From positions 6,446,176-6,510,175 of the forward strand of contig OY979723.1 of NCBI GenBank assembly GCA_963855995.1: DNA of 64,000 bases, read 5' to 3'. The translations under genes were made by a program, and so were the position numbers. The stretch is from Muricea muricata. Taxonomy: Eukaryota; Cnidaria; Anthozoa; Malacalcyonacea; Plexauridae. The notes under the pieces are model-generated. The model was not told the DNA's origin, did not search any database, and saw only the letters and a program-made list of their open reading frames with translations. Shown piece by piece: positions 1 to 11,479 of this stretch; the stretch's first letter is position 1; each line of letters starts with the position of its first letter.

Positions 1-471
1 GTATCTGTTAACTTTGGTAATCTTGTTACAACATATCTGTGACTATATCAGATTTGTTACAAAAGCCTTGTAATAAGTCACGTGAAGCTTGTGCTAAGTT
101 GTCACCAAGCTGTTTCAGCCGTAAATACTCGCAAGTTGTAACAAACATGCTGCCAAGTTGAAGCAAGTCTGTTCATAGCTGTTGGCTAGTTGGGTTTGCA
201 CTTCTTGTTGCAGTACTGATGTAACAAGAATGCTACATGACTGACTGAACGTGGTTGAAACAATATTGCTGTGTCATAATTGTGTCATGACTTGTCGGAA
301 CATTTTTGTGAGAAGTCTGGTAATGCTGATAGAGCTATCCAGTGTACATAAAGTTAGTTGTTAACACGCGAACGCCAATTCTTGACGGCTTGGTTGCAGA
401 CTTGCTGCAAGTTAGAAAAAATTAACGTGTGTGTATAAGAACTGCATCCTTTCGTGCATACATTTTTATAG
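1..471. repeat. Degenerate TTGTTACAA/AAGTTGT motif cluster
   Basis: AT-rich sequence with many imperfect copies, in both orientations, of a short motif such as TTGTTACAA, CAAGTTGTAACAA and AAGTCTGTT. The same motif style recurs at about 28430-28670 and 30950-31095, so this is a dispersed family rather than a local microsatellite. A scrap of another repeat family (GATAGAGCTATCCAGTGTA) lies near 328-350 and matches the repeats at 1605-1835. No exon was recognised before the acceptor at 470-471. Confidence 0.5.
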
Positions 472-3153
472 CTGTCACTTATGAGTTGTGCCTCAAAATG
501 GGAGATGTTCAAGGCACTGGAACCGAAAGTTCAGTCTTTGTGGAATTGATTGGCAGCAAAGGAAAGACTGAGAGGATTGTTTTGAGAGAAGCGAATGATT
601 CCAGAATCAAATTCGAGAAAGGAAAGAGCTACAAATTTATCATCGAGACTGCTGACATAGGAGTGGTGAGTGAGCCCGTAGTGTAACGCGATTAACCCGA
701 CAGAACTATATAAGTTTCGTTTTTTAGAAACGCTAGGTCAATTTCAACAGCAAAGCGAAGCTTTCTGTCTGTAAGCTCGGATTTTCATCAGCGTTAATAA
801 TAATAGCTGTTTTGTTGCCGATATTGTGTCTTGTTCATATTTGCCGACAATATTTAACAATTACGGAATGAGTTTGAGGATGATATTAACAATTGTGCCA
901 AACATGATAACGCAAATTGAGGGCTCGAAAATTCTTCATCTCCTGTGTTCTTCAAATTTTTTGCTTACGTTTTTATTTCGGAAAATGTGCGAATAGAATT
1001 CGGCGCCGTTCTGTGTTTGTTCGCCATATGTTGCTATATAAAGTGTATCTTTATGTTTACTTGTTTCCAATCAGGTTGAGAAGGTTCGCGTAGGACACGA
1101 TGCTCATGGTCCTGGCCTCGGATGGTACCTGGATGAGTTGAGTGTCACAGTGTCACAGTACCGTCACGTGATGAACAAGTCGTGTTTCCGTGTCATTGTT
1201 GGCTGGCCGAGGATCAAGGTGATGGAAAACTGGAACGAGAGTTATCTTCAACACAAGGTAAAAGCTGTAAGAATGACCTGTCAGCAATTCCCTGTGAGAT
1301 GAAACACCAATTAGGAATCGTTCTCGAATGGTCACAAATATTCTCGATCGAATTGTTATAGGAAATGTGTCTAGTCCTAATGATTTTTCCTCTTATCCTT
1401 TTCAGCAACTTACTATCTCGCGCTGGGTGATGTTCCCAATGGTGGCACAGAGACAGTTCCCTATATTCAGATATTTGGAGAGCGAGGTGACACGGGAGTG
1501 ACTGAGTTAAGAAAGGAAGCGAACAGTGGCTTTGTTCGAGGAAAAACTGATTTCTTCAACGTGGATGCAGTGGACGTGGGAAGGGTAAGTCTCGTTAGTA
1601 TTTCTCCTGTAGTAACACTGGATCAATAAGACATAATCCTTACTGGACCTCTAGGAAAAACAGTTTAGAACTGATAGAGCTATCTAGTGTAAATAAAGTT
1701 AGTTTAGTTTAGGTTTCCTCCCGTAGTAACACTGGATCAATAAGAGACGATCCTTACTGGACCTCTTAGGAAAAACAGTTTAGAACTGATAGAGCTATCC
1801 AGTGTAAATAAAGTTAGTTTTGTTTAGATTTTCTTCTGTAGAAACACTGTTGTAAGGTTGGTGAACAGATTATAAAATGAAATTAATATCGTAAAATGTT
1901 TATTTTTAAGATCGATAAAATACGGGTTGGTCATGATGGTCAGGGTTATGATGGTGGGTGGTTTCTCGAGGAAGTGGTGTTGGACTGTCTACAACATGGC
2001 GAACATCTCATATTTCCTGCTCATTGTTGGTTATCTGACGTTGAAGATGATAAACGGACTGAACGAGAGTTCGTCTCAGAGCCAGGTAATATACTAGGGT
2101 CGTAATATTTGATATCACCATGTCAGTACCTATTATTTACTTACATCATGATTGGCTAAGCGGTTAGGATTGCGTATTTGATTAGACATTTCTTGATTGC
2201 ATCATTCAGTGACATGAAATTATAACCCAAATTCTCCCCTGTAGTCGCTCCGTACGAGGTCTTTATCAGAATGGGCTCAAGACAAACAGCAGGAACGGAT
2301 GCCAGTGTATACATGCAGATATTTGGGGATCAAGGGGACGCAGGAATAATTGATCTAAAACAAGTGATGTTATCCACTTCGGGACAGTTCGCAGCTGGGA
2401 AGGAATGTAAACTAGAAATGGAAACAGTTGATGTTGGAATGGTAAGTTTGTGAGGTTTGGATTCACTACAGTTGCGACTAAATGGAATTACGCTTTAGAG
2501 AAAGAAGAAAAAATAATAGTCTGTTTTGTTCTTCTTAAGATTTAATCCATCTTTTTCTCTAGAATAATTCATGCAGTAGGTTATCGTTTTATAGTTTATT
2601 CTGCCTGTTTTGTAGTATTGTACTCAGGTGAATGTTGATGTTTTGTGCAGTTACTCTGAGTCTAGATCGAGACTGCACATGCTGAGAGGGATGCAAGCAT
2701 CTTTCGCATCGGTGAATACGGACCACGTCGAGACGGCATAAAATCGTGAAAACATAAAGAATTGATTGATGATAGATTCAGTTCTCTAATCTGATCTAAT
2801 CCCTAAGCTATGTAATTCCCGTTCAATGTTTCGTTCACTCGTGTCTTTAGGTGGAAAAGGTTTGTATCGGACACGACAACAGTGGTCGAGATCCTTCATG
2901 GTATTTGGACGAGGTCATGATCATTCTTCGCGAAGAATGCTGGGTACTACCATGTCATGATTGGCTGGACGAGACCAGAGGGGACACAGAGCGCATGCTC
3001 TTCCCTGAAACAAAGACATTTGCCCAAGAACCTGATCATGAGGATCTCATTGAATACTTGGGAAGTAATGATGTCGTTCTCATTGTTAATGCTGAAGCAT
3101 ATCTTCAACATTTGTTTTATAAAGATGATAGCATAAAGACCAAGTTTAGGTGA
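472..3153 (+). CDS. PLAT/LH2-domain protein, last six exons (5' end outside window)
   Basis: Six exons read as three PLAT (lipoxygenase-homology, LH2) domains, each split over two exons: 472-665 plus 1075-1257, 1406-1584 plus 1911-2085, and 2245-2441 plus 2851-3153. First halves show the GDVxGT(G)T...V.IxGxxGxT pattern (GDVQGTGTESSVFVELIG, TVPYIQIFGERGDTG, VYMQIFGDQGDAG). Second halves show the family's GHD...WYLDEV and FPCHxWL...E motifs. PLAT domains are beta-sandwiches that bind lipid or protein; repeated PLAT domains occur in LOXHD1-like and polycystin-related proteins. Acceptors and donors (gtgagt, gtaaaa, gtaagt) fit, and exon phases agree from domain to domain. The reading frame ends with TGA at 3151-3153 after a 50-residue tail unlike PLAT. 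Exon 1075-1257 changes frame inside the domain because of an 8-bp direct duplication at 1143-1158. Upstream exons and the start codon are not in the window. PLAT identity is secure; the exact orthologue is not. Confidence 0.85.
1605..1835. repeat. Tandem pair of a ~115-bp dispersed repeat
   Basis: Two near-identical copies (about 1605-1715 and 1722-1832) contain GTAACACTGGATCAATAAGA, ACTGGACCTC and GATAGAGCTATC. They lie in the PLAT gene intron between 1584 and 1911. An inverted copy is at 3225-3360 and a scrap near 328-350. Confidence 0.75.
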
Positions 3154-3224
3154 GGATTGTTGACCCAGGCAGCACACGAGCACTGGACTTTTATACTAGG
3201 TTTTTTTCTTCCTAGAGATCCAGG

Positions 3225-3360
3225 AGAAGAGCTACCTTGATAGCTCTGTCAGTTCTAAACTGTTCTTCCTAGAGGTCCAGTAAGGATCATCTCTTATTGA
3301 TCCAGTGTTACTACAGGAGGAAACCTAAACTAAAATAACTTTATTTATACTGGATAGAAA
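3225..3360 (-). repeat. Inverted copy of the 1605-1835 repeat
   Basis: Reverse complement of the repeat pair at 1605-1835 (TTGATCCAGTGTTACTAC, AGAGGTCCAGTAAGGATC, GATAGCTCT). It lies between the PLAT stop codon and the first armadillo exon. The rest of 3154-3598 shows nothing recognisable. Confidence 0.7.
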
Positions 3361-3598
3361 TTCTTCTCACAAGAGATTAACTGTCGTATATTGTTGATCC
3401 AGTATTGGTACGAAAGAAAAATGCAAACTTGTATTTATTTACGCCAGATAGCTTGTGCGGTGTCTAAAGACTAGTTTAAAGAACTTTCAAATGAAAGTTT
3501 AAACAAAATTTGCAGAGCTAAACAACTTTAAAGCACTAGTTGTGTGGTATTTCTTCGGAAACACCAACTTGTGGAACGTCCATGTTATTTTTTTCTAG

Positions 3599-6500
3599 AG
3601 CATTATACGGTATTCCACCACTGATCCGATTGCTGGACAGCAGGAACCAGGATATACACAGAGGAGCAGCGGGGACGTTGAGAAATTTATCCTTCAGTGC
3701 AATAAATGACGAAAATAAGGTAGCAATTGTGATTGTGTTATCAAAACCTATTCGAAGCTGGGACTAAATTGATTTCAAATAGCTAAGTTCTCTTGTCTGT
3801 TCTCTGTGGCATTGACTAGTGGAAACATCTCGTACACTGCTTTAATCTTATACTTAAATTGACATTTATTTATTAAAATTATTTAAACATGGTAGCCTTT
3901 CAGCTGTCGCTGGTTTTCAATGGGCCGTGTGTATAATAAAAATTTACAATGATCGGCTTCACACTACTCAGACATTAATACAACAAGTACTAATTGTTTA
4001 TTATAATTACTAATATATACAACAAAATACTTAATCATTAATATTATTACAACCGCATGCACGGGGTACACATCAATCACTATGGTTGTTCCTATAGTGA
4101 TTGATGAGCAATGTCTTAAATGCGTTCGCTGTTTTATCACCGATGTTTTGCGTTAAAATTAAGGGAAGGTTATTCCACGAATTTGCCGCTCTATAAGAAA
4201 AACTTTTTCTGAGGAAATTTGTGTTCGGTTTTACAAGTGACAGTTGATCGAAATTACTTCTCAAATTGTATGTTTTCCTTCGAAGAACGATTAAATAATT
4301 TAGTAAGTACGCAGGCGAATTTCCAGTTAATGCCTTGAAAGTAGCTATATCTCCCTAATTTGTAAATGCGTGTTCATTGGTAACCAATTAAGTTTTTGAA
4401 ATACCTCGTTAGATCAAATACAGTAAGCGTCACCTGTAATTACGCGTGCCGCTTTCTTTTGAAGCTTGGACATCTTATTCAATTTGTTTTTACTGCCATC
4501 ATAACATACAGTCGAACAATAATAAAAATTAGGAACTATGAAAGCATTATTCATTTTCTCAAGAACATGTCTGGGAACGAAGGACTCTACTCTTCTTAAC
4601 AAAGCAATGTTCTTTGAAATTGTTTTACTTTGTTCCTCATTATGTTTGTCCCACTTAAGTTGTCAATGTCTTTATGTGGTACACTTTTGATTACTTTGTC
4701 GCCAAGTCTAAGTAAGGGGCCCTGTTCGAAAAATGGCGCTCGTTGTCTTAAGCCTATTATTATAAATTCAGTTTTACTCTCGTTTAGGGTTAATTTATTT
4801 GCAATAAGCCATTGATTCACCTTTATGAGGTCATGATTTAATTTTGTTTCAATTTCGTCCACGGTTAATCCTGTAGCTGAAAGATTGTGTCATCAGCAAA
4901 GAATTTGGCGTTAGTTGTTTCAAGGCAACTAGGCAAATCATTGATGTACAAAAGAAACAAAAAGGGACCAAGATTTGATCCCTGCGGAACTCCGCAGTGA
5001 ATTTATTTCTCGTCAGAAAGTTTGCCATTAATTGGGCAGACCTGTTTTCTATTCGAAAAATAAGATCTTAACCATTCTTGACTGCGCCATTCATTCACAT
5101 TTTTAATTCCTTTTTTAGATTCACATATGTCGTTGTGACGGCATCAAAGCCATGATGCGGTTACTTCAAAGAACGGACAGAATTGAGGTAAATCAATTGC
5201 AGTTTGAATATCTAACGTTGCCGTTACTTCCTGAAATGATACAGTCAGGCGTTTTGAGCGGAAACAACAGTTAATTTTACTTATCGTTTTTATTGAAGCT
5301 GAAAGAATTGCTGCTTTCTATCATATGGAACTTATCATCTTGTGAAGTAAGTTATAATTTAAACAATATTGTTGCTTGAACGCTGTTTTTCATACACGAG
5401 TTTGAACGCTTCTAAGTAATTCGTCTATAGTTCGCACTTTGCAACTATTTTTTCGTTGCCTGCAGGAAATAAAGAGACATATTTTGGAGGAGTGTTTGGT
5501 CTTTGTTGTCACAACATTTGTTATCCCAGATTCTGGTTGGGACAAGAGAGATATCGAACCTGTGAGATGGACCATTTGTTTTAGAAATGCCTCAGGCAAA
5601 AAAATCATGGCTCGAAATAACTCATCAACTCTCATGCAACTCTTGTTCTCATTTGACCAGGACATGAGGGTTGAGAAAACTCTTATACAAACTCTCGCTT
5701 GTCAACTCTCATCATCAACGCTTTCATGCAACCACACGAGAGTTGAGGAAATCTTGCTTTATTGGTCGTATGTATTTTTCCAGTAACTAACAATGTGATT
5801 ATGTTTTCAGGAATTTTACGAAACCTTTCATCAGCTGGCTTGGAAGCAAGAAAGAAAATGGGGGACGTGGTTGGGCTAATTGATGCATTGCTGTACGTGA
5901 TAAGACTTTCTTTAGGCAAACCTGGGACAGATGCGAAGGTATGTAAGAAAAAAAAATGAACCGTCAAACCCTAAATTGTTCTTTCAAGTAAGGACCTTTC
6001 AGTTATCCGAAAGTAAACTAACTTTATTAGTTTTAGATTCGCCCCGTTACTGTTTTCTTTGTTAAATATTTTTCTCCGTGTCGCAAGTCGGCGCAGCGCT
6101 AATGGGTGATACAGTAAAATTCCGCATAAAAGAACCAGTGGTTTAAGAACCACCAGCCTGAAATTTGGGCGAATACAGTAGGTACCCAAAATAAAAGAAC
6201 CACTTCAGGCTGACAAATCAAACTGGTTCTTAAAAATCTTATTAAACTTTTAGCTGAAATAGGTGCTAATCATGTACTAGGAAGAAAACAAAATGCTGTA
6301 ATCTTGCCAGCAGGAATTGCCCTTCAACCACATCCTGCATACATATGTTTTATCAAAACAGCAATCAATTCACAGCATAATTCATCTTCATAATGTATTC
6401 AACACATTTTATACAATATGAGGTTTAAAACTCTATACCAGGAAGAATTGTTTTTGACTGGAAAGAAGAACCAGTTATCAACCACTTCAGCCTGATTTCT

Positions 6501-8623
6501 TTTCTAAGTACCTGTTATATAAGAAACACTTCAGCCTGAAGTCAAAATTAACTGGTTCTTTTATGTAGGTTTTACTGTACCGCTGCCGCAAGCTTTGTGA
6601 CTTATTTTACTGGGTAGACCAGAATGATAATTGTCTGTGTATATTCAATTTTTAGAGCCGTACGGGATGTCGGTGGTATCGTTAAACTAGTCAAAATTGC
6701 GAAAGGAAATTACAGTCCAAAAGTTGTTAAGACGGCAAATCAGGTGAGCTGGTCTTCTCAGCAAGTCCTGGGAGCTCGAAATTTCTTTTTCATTACTCTC
6801 AGAGCTCATTGCTCAGCTCGAAGTCATGAACTTCAAGTCATGTTTGCCCCGGCGTGATGTTTAACATTGTGCTGCAAGTACGCAACAGGATTGATTGCGA
6901 AGACTTTTTATTCCGAACTTACGATGTTGTTTTAGCAACTTTTAGGAATCGGGAAATATCAAATAGGATCAAGTCTAATTCTGGCTGAACAATATTGTTC
7001 AATAATATTCAGTATTATTGACAACTAGTTTAATGTGAGCAAAAAATTTACTTGCCATTTTCAAGATGACAACATATGCTTGGCAGTCTCGAATCATGCG
7101 CATGCGCCGACGTTTTTCCGCAGCCGTGTTAATGCACCACAATCTTTGCAAGCAGCAGAGCCTAACGTATATATATACAAACGGTGATTCTTTACTGTTG
7201 ATGGTCGGATTCGAATCTAGAATTCCAGGGTTTTAGCACTTATGGCCTGAAGGCCGCTTCCACCCCCCCTAACACCCTAATAGTTCGAATCCGAGCCAGG
7301 GATGGTAGTATTAAGGCGGATTCCCATCCAGTGCAAAATGTCGCGCGATCGATTTTTAGCGAACGCTTTCTTTTGAAATGTGTGAAGTCAACCACAGCTA
7401 ATGAGATTTGTTCCGCTTGACTGTTTGTAATTCAAAAGAAAGCGCTCGCTAAAAGTCGATCGCGCGACATTTTGCACTGAATGGAAATCCGCCTTTAGGC
7501 GAAGGCAGTCAATTGGATGTTAATGTTGGCGACAACAACGTCCAATTCTCCCAGAGCCAAATGTCCAAAGCCATCTTTTATAACAATACTTGGTCCATTT
7601 CACCATCGTTATGCTCTCTTTTTTTACCATCCTAAGGCTAATCCTTCGAAGGTAGCAGTAAATTCGTAAATTGGTTACGCTTGCATGTAATCTCATACGG
7701 TACTTCTCAAAAACCCTAATATAAGTAGTATAACGTATTTTTTTCCAATATTTTATTATGGCATTTTTTGTAAAAAATTGTACCTCATTCAATTAAAAAC
7801 GGGTAAATAATTTAAACCACATTCGACAACACAGCTGAACGATAATTCTCTTGCTCTGAATTATTTTCGTTTTGCGTATGTTTAAGAATTAATTACAGGC
7901 TAGAGAAAACCCCGCTCAGAAAATTTAAACTTAGTGGCAATCACTGGAAATCACTTGAAACTTTGCAAAAACGAGGGAATATGTCTTCCTTTATGAAAAA
8001 ACTCATTTCTAGCCAGTGAAACTCATTTTTGCAAGTTTTCAAAATTTCACCTATGGTCTCCTGATCCAATGCCTGATTTGGTAATTTGGTATTTGAGGGG
8101 TGAAATATGGTAACTTGGCATAATGACTTGAAATCACTCGAAACTTTGCAAGAGATCACTAGAACACATTGAACAGCGACTGAATTAGGTATTTGCGACG
8201 TGGTTTAAATTTATTTGTATGTTTCCTGTGGAGTTGATAATGAATTTGAACTTTGACAGGTATTTATCATTTTTCCAGGGAATTGAAAGAAAAGCAATAC
8301 TGCAAAATGAACTAGATAAAAAGGAGACGTTAGTTGAAACAGTCCAAAGACGAAACGATGAAGCAAGAGGTACATTGTATGAGTTCTGATATTCTTAAAG
8401 AAACAATGTTAAAGTACATTTTCTGTCCTCAGATCTGCATCAAGAACTTGCAGTAAGAATGCAGAACTTAGAGCTTGAAAAAACAGCAGAAAAGACTGAT
8501 ATAGATGGAAAGAAAGATGAGAAAAGAAAATCTCATATTAAAGAAGACGTTAAGACTGATTCGATTGGAACATCACTTCACAAAGTTCAGAATGGCAGTA
8601 CTCCTCTTGCGCCCTCGGCGTGA
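3599..8623 (+). CDS. Delta/p120-catenin-type armadillo protein, partial gene
   Basis: Armadillo-repeat exons: 3599-3719 ([20 protein letters not shown]...GTLRNLSF), 5119-5187 ([14 protein letters not shown]), 5299-5346 (IIWNLSSCE), 5466-5595 (KRHILEECL...[11 protein letters not shown]), 5811-5938 ([18 protein letters not shown]) and 6656-6743 ([20 protein letters not shown]). The WNLSS, IP-SGW and LRNLSSAG blocks are characteristic of the p120/delta-catenin/plakophilin group, which binds cadherin tails at cell junctions. Two further exons, 8279-8369 and 8433-8623, add a charged, Glu/Lys-rich, probably coiled-coil tail ending in TGA at 8621-8623; joining them to the armadillo part is inferred from order and strand only. 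The N-terminus, first ARM repeats, and repeats between 5938 and 6656 are not found, so the gene is fragmentary. The donor after 5595 would be GC (gcaaaa), which is weak. A LINE and two MITEs occupy introns, and the last two exons recur at 15882-16229. Confidence 0.75.
3990..5095 (-). mobile_element. Decayed, 5'-truncated LINE (Jockey/CR1-like reverse transcriptase end)
   Basis: On the minus strand, broken reading frames give the reverse-transcriptase core: [20 protein letters not shown] (about 4930-5010), then FFADDT (the Y/F-ADD catalytic box), [16 protein letters not shown] near 4760-4800, and the carboxy tail [14 protein letters not shown] near 4170-4210. The order is that of a non-LTR retrotransposon 3' end. 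At least two frameshifts and one in-frame stop (after KLSDEK) show it is dead. It fills most of the intron between armadillo exons 3599-3719 and 5119-5187 and stops about 25 bp short of the second exon. The clade assignment is tentative. Confidence 0.85.
6112..6577. mobile_element. 466-bp MITE with TA target duplication
   Basis: The termini are inverted repeats: left CAGTAAAATTCCGCATAAAA, right (reverse complement) CAGTAAAACCTACATAAAAG. Both are followed by AACCAGT and flanked by TA (6110-6111 and 6578-6579), as expected for a Tc1/mariner-type non-autonomous element. Internal copies of AAGAACCAC/TTCAGCCTGA repeat several times. It lies in the armadillo gene intron before 6656 and has no coding capacity. 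Confidence 0.75.
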
Positions 8624-8905
8624 ATATCAGCTTTAAATATAGTTGGTGATCGTTTACGGAAGTTGGGGTATGTTGTATTTTAATCTTGCTTTTGCGCAAG
8701 AATATTTCACGCTTATATTTATAACTCGCGGTCAGTCCTTATTTCACCTACCTATTAATGTGCATTGTGAGCTTTTAGAATCAGCCAGACAATCAATTCA
8801 TGTACAGTCACATTTCAGCGACAATGTTAACCTTTTTTGTCTTCCGATCGTGTATATTTGCTCTTAAACTTCCCAAAAGATACACATAACCCGGGTAAAA
8901 TATTC
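7053..8905 (+). repeat. Founder copy of the amplified 3' gene block
   Basis: Begins at GCCATTTTCAAGATGACAAC and runs through an intron and the last two exons of the armadillo-type gene to 3' flank. Partial direct copies start at about 8913, 14990 and 16528. This copy uniquely contains a MITE (7314-7494). Copies differ by small indels, including variable C runs near 7262 and 9123. Confidence 0.75.
7314..7494. mobile_element. 181-bp palindromic MITE, PIF/Harbinger-like (TTA target duplication)
   Basis: Almost entirely palindromic: the 5' arm starts AGGCGGATTCCCATCCAGTG and the 3' arm, reverse complemented, reads AGGCGGATTTCCATTCAGTG. It is flanked by TTA at 7311-7313 and 7495-7497. Paralogous blocks in the same window (9161-9185, 16773-16795) show the unoccupied site as GATATTAGGCGAAG, so the boundaries are supported by an empty-site comparison. 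A 3-bp TWA duplication is typical of PIF/Harbinger MITEs. Confidence 0.85.
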
Positions 8906-8912
8906 GCAAAAT

Positions 8913-9912
8913 CGCCATTTTCAAGATGACAACATATGCTTGTCAGTCTCGAATCATGAGCATGCGCAGACATTTTTCTGCGGCCGTGTTAATGCACCAC
9001 AATCATTGCAAGCAGCCGAGCCTAACGTATATCTATACGAACGGTGATTCTATAGTATTGATGGTCGGATTCGAATCTAGAATTCCAGGGTTTTAGCACT
9101 CATGGTCTGGGGGCCGCTTCTACCCCCCCCCCCCCCCCCTAATAGTCCGAATTCGAGCCAGAGATGGCGGATATTAGGCGAAGCCGGTTAATTGGGTGTT
9201 AATGTTGGCGAAAACAACGTCCAATTCTCCCGGCGCTTAATGCCCGAGGCCATCGTTATGCTCCCTTTTTTACCATCCTAAGGCTAATCCTTCGAAGGTA
9301 GCAGTAAATTCGTAAATTCGTTACGCTAGCATGTAATCTCATATGGTACTTCTCAAAAACTCTAATATAAGTGGTACAACGTATTTTTTCCGGTATTTTA
9401 TTATGGCATTTTTTGTAAAAAATTGTACCTCATTCAATTAAAAATGGGCAAATAATTTAAACCACATTCGACAACACAGCTGAACGATAATTCTCTTGCT
9501 CTGAATTATTTTCGTTTTGCATATGTTTAAGAATTAATTATAGGCTAGAGAAAACCCCGCTCAGATAATTTAAACTTAGTGGCAATCACTTGAAATCACT
9601 TGAAACTTTGCAAAAACGAGGGAATATGTCTTCCTTTATGAAAAAACTCTAGTTAAACTCATTTTTGCAAGTTTTGAAAATTTCACCTTTGGTCTCCTGA
9701 TCCAATGCCTGATTTGGTAATTTGGTATTTGGGGGTGAAATATGTTAACTTGGCATAATGACTTAAAATCACTTAAAACTTTGCAAAAGATCACCAGAAC
9801 ACATTGAACAGCGACTGAATTAGGTATTTGCGACATGGTTTAAATTTATTTGGTGTTTCCTGTGGAGTTGATCGTGAATTTGAACTTTGACAGGTATTTA
9901 TCATTTTTTCAG
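8913..9912 (+). repeat. Second copy of the 3' gene block (leads into the foldback array)
   Basis: Direct copy of 7053-8278 without the MITE, carrying an expanded C run near 9122-9140. It ends at the polypyrimidine tract and AG of the first modified penultimate-exon copy at 9913. The final exon of the gene is missing here. Confidence 0.75.
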
Positions 9913-9981
9913 GCAATTGAAAGAAAGACAATACTGGAAAATGAACTAGATGAAAGCGAGACGTTAGTTACTTCCCAATAG
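9913..9981 (+). pseudogene. Truncated copy 1 of the penultimate armadillo-gene exon
   Basis: Follows TTTTTTCAG and reads AIERKTILENELDESETLVT, then SQ and TAG. The first 19 codons match exon 8279-8369 ([19 protein letters not shown]). The remainder is replaced by the start of the foldback left arm, which supplies the stop codon. Identical copies lie at 11411-11479, 12860-12928 and 14269-14337. Confidence 0.7.
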
Positions 9982-11194
9982 CCAAAACGAAAATAATTCA
10001 GAGCAAGAGAATTATCGTTCAGCTGCGTTGTCGAATGTGGTTTAAATTATTTACCCGTTTTTAATTGAACGAGGTACAAATTTTTACAAAAATTGTCATA
10101 ATAAAGTATTGGAAAAAAATATGCTATACCACTTAGTTAGGGTTTTCGAGAAGTACCATGTGAGATTACATGCTAGCGTAATCAATTTACGTTAGCAGAT
10201 TTCAAAAGGAGTGAGGAATTCTGCTACCTTTGAAGGATTAGCCTTAGGATGGTAAAAAAGAGAGAAAACGATGGTGAAATGGGCAGAGTATTGTAATAAA
10301 AGATGGCTTTGGACATTTGGCGCCTTGAGAGAATTGGACGTTGTTGTCGCCAACATTGACGGCCAATTGACTGCCTTCGCCTAATATCCACCATCTCTGG
10401 CTCGAATTCGAACTATTAGGGGAGGGTGCGAGCGGCCCCCAGACCATGAGTGCTAAAACCCTGGAATTCTAGATTCGAATCCGACCATCGACAGTATAGA
10501 ATCACCGTTCGTATTGATATACGTTAGGCTCCGCTGTTGCAAGGATTGTGGTTGCATTAACAGCAATCACGCGCATGCGCAGACGTTTTTCCGTGGTGTT
10601 AATGCAACCACAATCCTTGCAACAGCGGAGCCTAACGTATATCAATACGAACGGTGATTCTATACTGTCGATGGTCGGATTCGAATCTAGAATTCCAGGG
10701 TTTTAGCACTTATGGTCTGGGGGCCGCTTCTACCCTCCCCTAATAGTTCGAATCCGAGCCAGAGGTGGTGAACAGGCAATTGGCAGTCAATTGGATGTTA
10801 ATGTTGGCGAAAACAACGTCCAATTCTGTCCAAAGCCACCTTTCATAACCATACTTGGTCCATTCCAAATGTCCAAAGCCATCTTTTATGAAAATACTTA
10901 GTCCGTTTCGCCATCGTTACGCTCTCTTTTTTACCATCCTAAGGCTAATCCTTCGAAGCAGAATTCCTGACTCTGCTAATGAAAATTGATTACGCTAGCA
11001 TGTAATCTCATATGGTACTTCTCAAAAATCCTAATATAAGTGGTATAACGTATTTTTTTCCAATATTTTATTATGGCATTTTTTGTAAAAATTTGTACCT
11101 CATTCAATTAAAAACGGGTAAATAATTTAAACCACATTCGACAACGCAGCTGAACGATAATTCTCTGGCTCTGAATTATTTTCGTTTTGGCTAT
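9978..11194. repeat. Foldback unit 1 (large inverted repeat)
   Basis: The left arm begins ATAGCCAAAACGAAAATAAT and the right arm ends with its reverse complement (ATTATTTTCGTTTTGGCTAT). Arms are about 0.55-0.6 kb each and meet near 10575 at a short spacer containing GCGCATGCGC (10571-10580). The region is non-coding; the repeated 67-codon minus-strand frame is a by-product. Confidence 0.85.
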
Positions 11195-11410
11195 GTTTAA
11201 GAATTAATATTAGGCTAGAGAAAACCCCGCTAAGACAATTTAAACTTAGTGGCAATCACTTGAAATCACTTGAAACTTTGCAAAAGATCACTAGAACACA
11301 TTGAACAACGACTGAATTAGGTATTTGCTACATGGTTTAAATTTATTTGTATGTTTCCTGTGGAGTTGATCGTGAATTTGAACTTTGACAGGTATTTATC
11401 ATTTTTTCAG

Positions 11411-11479
11411 GCAATTGAAAGAAAGACAATACTGGAAAATGAACTAGATGAAAGCGAGACGTTAGTTACTTCCCAATAG
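11411..11479 (+). pseudogene. Truncated copy 2 of the penultimate exon
   Basis: Same 23-codon reading as at 9913-9981, with an intact upstream AG and polypyrimidine tract, ending in TAG within the foldback arm. Confidence 0.65.

Noticed and set aside
4396-4815. Plus-strand frames at 4396-4815
   Set aside because: Antisense to the decayed LINE reverse transcriptase.
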